Source: Nematostella vectensis | Taxonomy: Eukaryota; Cnidaria; Anthozoa; Actiniaria; Edwardsiidae | Direction of reading: 5' to 3' | DNA length: 64,000 nt | Assembly: GCF_932526225.1 (NCBI RefSeq) | Contig: NC_064041.1 | Location: 11,700,813-11,764,812, forward strand | Shown here: piece by piece, positions 57,101 through 64,000 of the stretch | How positions within the stretch are numbered: the stretch's first letter is position 1 | Layout: the number at the start of each line of letters is the position of its first letter | Position numbers and translations under genes: made by a program | Notes under the pieces: model-generated | The model's input: only the letters and a program-made list of their open reading frames with translations | What the model was told of the DNA's origin: nothing | Database searches by the model: none

Positions 57101-60100
57101 TAACATGGCCTTAAAGAAGGCCAATCACGCCGCCATTTTATGCTCCCGCTCAATGCCGAGTAACAAGAATCCATTTCCATCGGCTAATTCAAGCAAGAAA
57201 CTGAGAAACTCAAAATCAGATATCACTAAAACAGTACAAGACTTCAATTGTGGATGGTTTCCTTGCAAATGAACAGCTGTATATTCAATTGTAAACAAAA
57301 CGGAAGAGAAGTTGATCGACATTCTTTAAATTATGGCGTGGATTTATAAGAACTAACCTGTGTATGAGGATCTCCTCTGCACAGACCAGATAGAAGACGC
57401 AGAACATAAGGTAGCGAGGGGCGCGCTAGGAACTCTTTCCACGCATCCACCTCGGATAGGTTCGCTTTGCTGTTGAGCAAAAAAACAGGATGTAAAAGGA
57501 AATATGGGAATGTTGACAACAGGGCAACAAGGAATAAGGATAAGGACAACTTATTTTGAAAACTTTTATTTCGATTTGTTGAATAACTTATTTCTCATAA
57601 GGTGTTGATTTTAAAAACTTTTATTTTGATTTGTTGAATAACTTATTTCTCATAAGGTGTTGATTTTAAAAACTTTAACAGAGCTCAAAGCTCGTCACGA
57701 GAAAGTGTGCAACCAGTTTTAAAATTCTAGTCGCAAGGCTCTTTCAGATACCAATTCCGTATATTTCTCCTGTGCAATAGAGAAGCCATTTCACAGTAAA
57801 GTCTTTTCAGTTCACTATACAACAATCATAGCATCAGAAAATAATTTGTTACAGGTGCATTTTGAAAATCCAGTCGCAAATGCGACAATTTCGTCACGAA
57901 CTTTGAGCTTTGTTTACTCTTGTAGTGATTTATGTCCCAAAAAGTCCCCCCCCTCCCCCCCTTGAGATTGAGCACTCTAGACATGGGCCTGCAGGGCATC
58001 GCAAAATAGGCAACCAAAGCACGCGGAGGACCGGTTGAGGCACACACTTTGTGGACAGTGCCCTCACCTGATTGGCTTTTGTGGACAGTGCCCTCACCTG
58101 ATTGGCTTTTGTGGACAGTGCCCTCACCTGATTGGCTTTTGTGGACAGTGCCCTCACCTGATTGGCTTTTGTGGACAGTGCCCTCACCTGATTGGCTTTT
58201 GTGGACAGTGCCCTCACCTGATTGGCTTTTGTGGACAGTGCCCTCACCTGATTGGCTTTTGTGGACAGTGCCCTCACCTGATTGGCTTTTGCGGACAGTG
58301 CCCTCACCTGATTGGCTTTTGTGGACAGTGCCCTCACCTGATTGGCTTTTGTGGACAGTGCCCTCACCTGATTGGCTTTTGTGGACAGTGCCCTCACCTG
58401 ATTGGCTTTTGTGGACAGTGCCCTCACCTGATTGGCTTTTGTGGACAGTGCCCTCACCTGATTGGCTTTTGCGGACAGTGCCCTCACCTGATTGGCTTTT
58501 GTGGACAGTGCCCTCACCTGATTGGCTTTTGTGGACAGTGCCCTCACCTGATCGGCTTTTGTGGACAGTGCCCTCACCTGATTGCCTTTTGTGGACAGTG
58601 CCCTCACCTGATTGCCTTTTGTGGACAGTGCCCTTACCTGATTGGCTTTTGTGGACAGTGCCCTTACCTGATTGGCTTTTGTGGACAGTGCCCTTACCTG
58701 ATTGGCTTTTGTGGACAGTGCCCTCACCTGATTGCCTTTTGTGGACAGTGCCCTTACCTGATTGGCTTTTGTGGACAGTGCCCTCACCTGATTGGCTTTT
58801 GTGGACAGTGCCCTCACCTGATTGGCTTTTGTGGAGTGTAAGTGTGCAGGTATTTGATGGCCTTCTCCACGATACTGTTCGTGATGATCATTTCCTTCAG
58901 CCTCAGTCCGCTGTGATTGTTCTGAAAACAAACACAAGGCATTTTATTCCATTTCCTCTTTGGGAGAAGTAGTGTGTAAACTGCACATTGTTAGTCTTAC
59001 CTCTATTCCTCCAGCGATGTTACAAAAGCAATCGATAAACAGGGTCTCGTCCGTGGATCGCTCAACATCAAACCTACAGACAAGACACCGAAAAGCTAGT
59101 TTAACAAAAACATTTTACTCAGTGTCGCAATATACTACATTAATGCATTCCACACGGACATACCCGTAGGAAAATTTATGCAGTACGGGCTCAAGGACAA
59201 CTCCAAAAAGATGCATTTTATTTTGAGGAAGAAAAAAACAGGCCGCTGGGGGTCTTGTTACTCCGCGGTTTCATTGCGCGTCGTTCGAAAGGTCGTAAGC
59301 GCGCAGGGAAAGAGCTCGCTTGAGAAGGGAAACCAAGGCAAATACATCCAGTTGAAGAAGGAATAAGTAGCTTATCCGGCACTAAAAAGCATTGGACATC
59401 ACTTTGGAGTAAAGTTGTCCTATAGCCCGTGGTAAAGGCACGTCACATTAATGCATTCCACACTGTCATGCCCTTTGGGTTATTTATATATTACTTGACA
59501 ATGACATAATTCTAGATGTTAAACAAGGACCCGCACTATAAAAGGGCTTAGCTCCGCCCTCTTTCGCCTGAACAAAATTGAAAATTCAAGAAGATAACAC
59601 ACCGTAACATTGGGTCGGTAGTGCGACTTTTTAGTTGTGTTATCGTTAATAATTTGAACTATTTTTTACTGCACATTCCTGCTCTTTTGGTGGGTTATTC
59701 ATGTTAGAAGCTTAAAGAAAATAAACCGAGCAAACGGGAAGAAAAGCGCTTCAAAAGTTGAGTTTGAGTTTCGCTCCTAGTGGGCAAACAAGACACGCTC
59801 GACTGAACTCCGGAGCTTCGCACCGCGTAGCAGTTAACTGACACATGAGCCTTTTGTGGACCTGGTCCAGGCCCTTTTATAGTGCGGGTCCTTGTTTAAG
59901 GCAGGTTACATTTAATGTAGCTAGCGCTGCGTCATGACATACTTGTTGAAGTCCAGGTAGGGAAGGAAGTGAACTATAAGTGTCTTCATGTTCTTCTCGT
60001 CACCGAACGTCAGGAATGGGATAATTCGCATCATTGCTTGAAGCACGTTTGTGTTCGATCGCTGTAGAGAACAGCAAAGAACAATAAGCACGACATAACA

Positions 60101-63100
60101 CTGGATTTAAGTGGCAATTGCACAAAATGCTAAACGAGTATAATGCGGAGGGAGGGGAGGGGGAGGCAAAACATCAGAGACAACTTATATTATTTTAGAC
60201 ACGAGTGGCGTTTGTATATTTTAATACGAGCGACGAGGTCGTAGGAAAACAAAGCATGCAGTTCTTGTACACTTTTTACTGCAAATGGACTGGTTATTTA
60301 TTCGAGTAGTCGAGAGAAGTAGGGTTACCACAAATGCACTGGTAACTAGAAGGGTGTCTTACCACAAAGGGACTAGTGACAAGTAACGGTTATTATCACA
60401 AATGGACTTGTGACTAGTTTCCCGTCTTACCACATATGGACTGGTGAGTAGTGACACGTCTCACCACAAATGGACTGGTGACTAGTAGCGTGTCTTACCA
60501 CAAATGGATTTGTGATCTTGTCGAGTAGCGTGTCTTACCACAATAAGACTGAAGATCTTGTCGAGTAGCGTGTCTTACCATAAGTGGACTGGTGATCTTG
60601 TCGAGTAGCGTGTCTTACCATAAATGGACTGGTGAATAGTAGCGTGTCTTACCACAAATGGACTGGTGATCTTGTCGAGTAGCGTTTCTTACCACAAATG
60701 GACTGGTGATCTTGTCGGGTAGCGTGTCTTACCATAAACGGACTGGTGATCTTGTCGAGTTGTGTGCCTTACCACAAATGGACTGGTGACTAGTAGCGTG
60801 TCTTACCACAAATGGACTGGTGATCTTGTCGAGTAGCGTGCTTTACCAAAAATGGACTGGTGATCTTGTCGAGTTGCGTGTCTTACCACAAATGGACTGG
60901 TGACTAGTACCGTGTCTTACCACAAATGGACTGGTGACTAGTTCCCCGTCATACCACATATGGACTGGTGACTAGTTCCCCCGTCTTACCACATATGGAC
61001 TGGCGACTAGTTCCCCGTCTTACCACATATGGACTGGTGAGTAGTGACACGTCTCACCACAAATGGACTGGTGACTAGTAGCGTGTCTTACCACAAATGG
61101 ACTGGTGATCTTGTCGAGTAGCGTGTCTTACCACAAATAGACTGGTGATCATGTCGAGTACCGTGTCTTACCACAAATGGACTGGTGATCATGTCGAGTA
61201 CCGTGTCTTACCACAAATGGACTGGGGATCTTGTCGAGTAGCGTGCTTTACCACAAATGGACTGGTGATCATGTCGAGTACCGTGTCTTACCACAAATGG
61301 ACTGGTGATCCTGTCGAGAAGCGTGTCGAGCTGGGAGCTGTCCTGTTGAGTCTGGGTGCGGGTGGGTTCGGCTGAGCTGGTCGCTTCTTGCAGGATGGTC
61401 TCCATGATACGTAGCACCTCCTCTGCGATGATGGCGCCGCCTACTCCGCTAGATTCCTGCTCCATCTGTAACGCCTGTGGAACAAATGCAAGGGTTACTC
61501 GACTATGCCTGCATAACTGAATAAAAATCACGGGTTGAGGACCTGTGCTGCATGCTAGCGGATGTCTCAAGCGGCAAGAAAAAAAAAATGTAAACAATAA
61601 AAGCCTTCTGTCCGCCCTCGACAAAGTTTGCCGGCAGGGGTATTCTCCTCTCTCTCTCTCTCTCTCATTATTATTATTATTTTTAAACTTTTGCTTACCT
61701 GGTTGAGCGTTCCCAGTAACACGTTCAAAGCGTTGAGTGACGGGTTGCACAAGTACTTCAGATTCACCTGCAAATGGAGATGGATTAAAATTAAATCAGC
61801 CGCTATTTTGTCTGCCTTTCAAAGTACCATGAGAGAAAAAGCATCGTTTTGTACAGGACCCGAAATGATCCCAGGACCCGAAATGATCCCCAAAAGTACT
61901 CCAACTGATCCTGGAACCCGAAACGATACCGAGGAGTCCCCGAAATCAACCCCAGGGAATTGCGGTAATGGACAAAGGGAAAGCAGAAGAAAGCACTTCC
62001 AATTCTTAAAGCATAATTAAGGGTTGACATCGAATTTATTTCTAAATAACATGACCGAAAAAAACTTAAATTCCAATACAATACTTCTATTTATTACATT
62101 GCCCCGGCGGTAAACCCATAAACAGAGTCCAAAACAAATACACAACTTTTAATTGCTAAAAGGAGTACAACATAAACATAGCACAGCCAAAGCACAGCCT
62201 TGCTGAGAACAACCAAACTTTTGACCTTCGAAACATTTGCAGTTACAACACATGACTCTGACACTATAAATCTCGTTTCCGGTAAACATCACCCCTAAAA
62301 ATCTATATTCATTTGACAACCAAACGTGTTTTTCACCAGGAAATCCATGTTCACACGAGCGAATATTTACCGACAGCCGGTTTGGCCGAGAAGATGGAAT
62401 GACAAAAGCACACTGAGTAATGCACTCGAACAACCCTTTTACTACCGTTGCAAAATATTAAGAGATGTGGCTTTTGTTGAAAGCAATATGTGAGTTTTGA
62501 ATTTCCTTATGTAGTAGTGCGTACACCCCAATTGCTGACTCAACCAAGCTGTCGAAAGCTGTATTTGCAGTCGTATATAAAAATCTTAATACTATGGTTT
62601 TAGTTAATTCAAATTTCTGGATAGTAACAAAAATGACGCTAAAATGTTTCATATGTTTTTAAAACTGAAAGCCAATCCTTCCACATTCCTTTTGTTTGTC
62701 CATTACTGCAATTCCTTGGGGTTCATTTCGGAGACTTGGGGATCGTTTCGGGTCCCGGGATCAGTTGGGGTACTTTTGGGGATCATTTCGGGTCCTGGGA
62801 TCATTTCAGGTCCTGTACAGATTCACTGATTTAGGCGAGCTATTGCGGTATAATCGACTTGGTAAATGGGATACATCTACTTTTTATTTCATAGATGGTT
62901 ATTCGGAAATATTGTCACATAATTTTTCTTCCATGTCGAATGAAAACAATAACGAAGTTGTGGCTGTAACTCTTTCAATACTTCTGATCTTTGAAATCTT
63001 TGTTGTGGGTGAATGCACTTTGCATGAGTTTGCATAAAGTTAGGTGCGACTCAGAGGCCCAGCCGTAGCAGGCCACGTGAAATTGGGGAGGAGGGAGGGA

Positions 63101-63732
63101 CACAATACAGAAACATTAAGAAAATATTGGGGGGTACACCCAGGCCCCTACTTGTCATTTCATTATATTTAAAAAAAATATATTCTAGGGGGGGGGGGCA
63201 TGTCCTTAGTTCCCCCTCCTTGCTACGGCCCTGATATATGTTTTTCTGGTTTCCATGATGTTTTTCTTACCTTCAGTTTGACGCAGTAGCTCAGCAACTT
63301 CAGAATTACTTGCACTAGTTGTTTTCCACGAGACAGATCACGTATTCCACTCAGTCTGTAAGACAAGTAGATGTGAAAAAACCACCAGGTAAAAAAACCA
63401 CAGGCTACTATATTCCAACGAAACAGTGATAGGTACAAAAGACAGGAAACTACATTCCAAAAACACAAGGCTGTGATTGGTACAAATGACGCGCTATTAC
63501 ATTCCAAAGACAAGATTGTGGAAGGTAAGCAAGACAGGCTACTACATTTAAACCACACAAGACTGTGGTACGTAAATCAGGCAAGCAACTTAATTCCAAC
63601 GACACAAGTGAAGCAAAGAGGAGAGCTATTTTGATCATACGCAGTCGTACCTGGTGAGCATGGCTTCTAGTCCCCCGCAGACGGACATGACGGACGCCAT
63701 CTTGTAAACCTCTTCGTTATCCACGTCTTCTT
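46785..63732 (-). CDS. UBR4: UBR4 E3 ubiquitin ligase, C-terminal 21 exons (5' part outside window)
   Basis: Exons in coding order: 63732-63651, 63355-63271, 61767-61699, 61474-61292, 60061-59943, 59073-59001, 58921-58818, 57469-57358, 56719-56591, 55725-55636, 55103-54978, 52794-52723, 52417-52356, 51968-51843, 51197-51003, 49626-49542, 48955-48816, 48407-48317, 48245-48150, 47625-47559, 46852-46785. Phases agree throughout, giving about 724 aa ending at a TGA. UBR4 (p600, Drosophila pushover) is a giant N-recognin of the N-degron pathway, also linked to calmodulin binding and protein quality control. Matching blocks include [73 protein letters not shown] and [19 protein letters not shown]. 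The UBR box and most of the roughly 5000-residue protein lie beyond the window. The gene continues past 64000. Confidence 0.95.
46905..47110. repeat. ATC/CAT-rich microsatellite-like tract
   Basis: Imperfect trinucleotide repeats (atcatc, accatc) in the last UBR4 intron. No coding signal. Confidence 0.75.
47108..47500 (+). mobile_element. SINE-like element with a duplicated 3' block
   Basis: A tRNA-like start (ctggctggcgcaattgcc for an A box, ggttcccggttcc for a B-box-like string) is followed by gcactctggtaat...accattttagggtgataagc. That last block, about 62 bp, occurs again at about 47440-47500. The two blocks flank about 180 bp of other sequence, so this may be two truncated copies. Confidence 0.45.
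48400..48720. repeat. Degenerate AACACGTGAACA-type tandem repeat
   Basis: Variants of caaacacgtgaacagcaca recur immediately upstream (coding sense) of the UBR4 exon at 48407-48317. The copies are diverged. Confidence 0.55.
50320..51035 (-). repeat. 98-bp tandem repeat built on a UBR4 exon end and splice donor
   Basis: acgtattcaggacatagagtatc-type strings recur at 50415, 50513, 50611, 50709, 50807, 50905 and 51001: a 98-bp period, seven units. On the coding strand the unit contains the last 30-35 bases of exon 51197-51003 (the part encoding HMILYVLNT) and its GTGAGTAT donor. The authentic exon end is the upstream-most unit. Confidence 0.95.
51224..51348. mobile_element. MITE with caggcgcgtacc ends
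   Basis: The left end tcaggcgcgtacccagga and right end tcctgtgtacgcgcctga are inverted repeats. The termini resemble the element at 7950-8328. A poly-G run lies inside the left end. Confidence 0.7.
51843..55725 (-). CDS. UBR4: UBR4 catalytic zinc module (hemi-RING region)
   Basis: Exons 55725-55636, 55103-54978, 52794-52723, 52417-52356 and 51968-51843. The first encodes a basic helix ([17 protein letters not shown]). The next has the zinc-ligand cluster [10 protein letters not shown]. The following two give [10 protein letters not shown] and [11 protein letters not shown], whose Cys/His residues complete the metal site. This is the hemi-RING type region near the UBR4 C-terminus that recruits the E2. 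All expected Cys/His residues I can recall are present, so it should be active. Confidence 0.88.
52931..53569. mobile_element. DNA element with 60-70 bp inverted ends, interrupted by MITE family B
   Basis: The left arm has ttatacacctatttcaaatg and cccgcggtgcttcatgggta. The right arm has the inverse (tacccatgaagcactgcggg and atttgaaataggtgtata). The interior holds an intact family B copy at 53009-53389. A fragment of the same terminus lies at about 42600-42635. Confidence 0.8.
53009..53389. mobile_element. MITE family B, copy 3 (inverted, nested)
   Basis: It is the reverse complement of the 35868-36242 copy, with ends gacatgacggaaaaacc and ttttccgtcatgtcg. It is nested in the larger element at 52931-53569. 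Confidence 0.8.
53985..54930 (-). mobile_element. tRNA-derived SINE with an internal 41-bp expansion
   Basis: On the minus strand a pol III A box (AGATGGCGCAGTTGGCAGAG) lies at about 54890-54910 and a B box (GGGTTCGATTCCCGG) at about 54058-54075. A SINE body with GGGTTTTTCTCTGGTTTTCC follows. In an ordinary copy the A and B boxes would be about 40-60 bp apart. Here a 41-bp segment (gaccgggaaacctgtggtga plus gaagcacaggcactacagagc) is repeated about 20 times between them. Confidence 0.85.
55198..55402. mobile_element. MITE with gcgcgttttttt ends
   Basis: The left end gggcgcgtttttttac and right end aaaaaacgcgttct pair. Internal cattccggaat motifs also form inverted pairs. It is intronic in UBR4. 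Confidence 0.6.
56262..56625 (-). repeat. 68-bp tandem repeat built on a UBR4 exon end and splice donor
   Basis: ccggaaatgcctt recurs at 56306, 56374, 56442, 56510 and 56576 (spacings 68, 68, 68, 66). On the coding strand each unit has the last bases of exon 56719-56591 (encoding SPQVGKK-like sequence), the junction GGGAAAAAG|GTAAGGC and about 40 bases of intron. The exon itself is the first unit. Confidence 0.95.
56591..63732 (-). CDS. UBR4: UBR4 helical-repeat region upstream of the zinc module
   Basis: Nine exons encode alpha-helical repeat sequence of the armadillo-like type: [90 protein letters not shown], and [20 protein letters not shown]. The last of these exons ends [11 protein letters not shown] before a GTAAGG donor. 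Three introns here begin with donor-containing minisatellites (after exons 61474-61292, 58921-58818 and 56719-56591). Confidence 0.9.
56770..56960. repeat. Tandem duplication of about 100 bp
   Basis: tgacttttgtgtgtat and ggatctagatagg, followed by tattttc and ggagccca, occur twice in order (about 56768-56860 and 56867-56950). It is intronic in UBR4, upstream of the 56719 acceptor. Confidence 0.8.
57550..57680. repeat. 63-bp tandem duplication
   Basis: ttgttgaataacttatttctcataaggtg with its flanks occurs twice in a row in the UBR4 intron. Confidence 0.85.
57680..57912. mobile_element. MITE with gagctcaaagctcgtcacg ends
   Basis: The left arm (gagctcaaagctcgtcacga, then gcaaccagttttaaaattctagtcg) and right arm (cgactgg/attttgaaaatcc, then cgtcacgaactttgagct) are imperfect inverted repeats over about 60 bp. 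Confidence 0.65.
58051..58830 (-). repeat. 30-bp tandem repeat built on a UBR4 exon end and splice donor, 26 units
   Basis: The period is exactly 30 bp from 58051 to 58830 with very few substitutions. On the coding strand the unit contains CAAAAGCCAATCAG|GTGAGG: the last bases of exon 58921-58818, its donor and the first intron bases. The authentic exon end is the upstream-most unit. Because 30 is divisible by three, all frames not carrying a stop stay open and give long shadow ORFs on both strands. Confidence 0.97.
59520..59898. mobile_element. MITE of about 380 bp with perfect 28-bp inverted ends and TTAA flanks
   Basis: 59520-59547 and 59871-59898 are perfect inverted repeats (aaggacccgcactataaaag inside). 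TTAA occurs at both outer junctions, the target preference of piggyBac-type transposases, although TTAA may be part of the repeat. It is intronic in UBR4, ending about 45 bp after the donor of exon 60061-59943. Confidence 0.8.
60285..61330 (-). repeat. 34-40 bp tandem repeat built on a UBR4 exon end and splice donor, about 27 units
   Basis: Long units (about 40 bp, with atcttgtcgagtagcgtg) alternate with short ones (about 34 bp, with gactagtagcgtg). On the coding strand each carries CCAGTCCATTTGTG|GTAAGAC, the end of exon 61474-61292 (encoding RITSPFV) and its donor. The exon is the first unit. Distal units are more diverged. Confidence 0.95.
63055..63240. mobile_element. MITE-like element with gccgtagca ends
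   Basis: The left end cccagccgtagcaggcc and right end ccttgctacggccctg are inverted matches around a G-rich, A-rich core. It is intronic in UBR4. Confidence 0.5.
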
Positions 63733-64000
63733 CTACAAAACAGAAGAAAATTGTTCAGGAAGTTTGCCACACTGTACGTCCAGGAGGTCTACATATCACA
63801 TGGCTATAGTTAACCATTCATCGTGATTGTAACTTAATCACGTTAGAAACATAATGCGGTATTGTTAACGAAGTGATTGTAAGTAAAGTACTAACGGAAA
63901 GTACGGGAGATACGTTTCATGCGCGAGATTATCGTTTGGGAAAGGAAAATCACAACACAAATGTCAATCGAGAAATTTCGAGTTTGGCACTCTTTTCCTC

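Noticed and set aside
58035-58972. Long ORFs on both strands (about 270-335 codons) made of 10-residue repeats
   Set aside because: They are the automatic result of a stop-free 30-bp tandem repeat in a UBR4 intron. They are in a different frame from the adjacent exon and have no start, splice or composition support.
61628-62829. Inverted copies containing ccgggatcatttcgggtcc-type strings near 61857 and 62754
   Set aside because: They look like the two ends of one diverged inverted-repeat element (about 61850-62820), but internal similarity is too weak for me to set its borders, so it is not listed as a feature.
63223-63638. Cys/Leu-rich ORFs on the minus strand
   Set aside because: They overlap the UBR4 exon at 63355-63271 only partly and extend into intron with no splice support. 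The exon alone matches the family.

Overview
This is a eukaryotic, AT-rich, intron-dense animal genome window. It most likely comes from an anthozoan cnidarian; a sea anemone such as Nematostella is my best guess, from gene content and repeat style rather than from any search. The coding sequence is split into short exons with GT-AG introns. Four protein genes, plus the 3' end of a fifth, could be assembled by matching acceptors, donors and intron phases by eye.

Layout. (1) 1-945, plus strand: the last two exons of an unrecognised Ser/Lys-rich protein. (2) 2250-10205, minus strand: a complete 12-exon complement factor B-like gene with signal peptide, five CCP/sushi modules, a vWA domain and a trypsin-like protease, about 858 aa. 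(3) 13472-24595, minus strand: a complete 12-exon gene for an unrecognised secreted, helix-rich protein of about 646 aa. One intron holds a 1.7 kb foldback element and another holds a 2.2 kb G-rich minisatellite. (4) 24.6-32.4 kb: a repeat-rich interval with a segmental duplication that carries two decayed copies of the last exon of gene 3. (5) 32386-44280, plus strand: a complete 12-exon mitoguardin (MIGA/FAM73) gene, about 502 aa, with an FFAT-like motif. (6) 46785-63732, minus strand: the last 21 exons (about 724 aa) of UBR4, the giant E3 ubiquitin ligase. Its 5' part lies beyond the window.

The most striking structure is not a gene. In UBR4, four separate introns begin with a minisatellite whose repeat unit contains the 3' end of the preceding exon plus its 5' splice site (units of 30, about 34-40, 68 and 98 bp; 5 to about 27 copies). 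The real splice donor is thus followed by a ladder of near-identical decoy donors. The factor B gene shows a related event: its signal-peptide exon with donor is copied three more times in intron 1. Other notable items are a tRNA-derived SINE with a 41-bp segment between its pol III boxes amplified about 20 times, nested MITEs, and a possible alternative first exon with its own signal peptide in gene 3.

The genes are not obviously functionally linked. Factor B is a secreted innate-immune protease, MIGA acts on the mitochondrial outer membrane and UBR4 is a cytosolic ubiquitin ligase. All exon boundaries are predictions from sequence alone.
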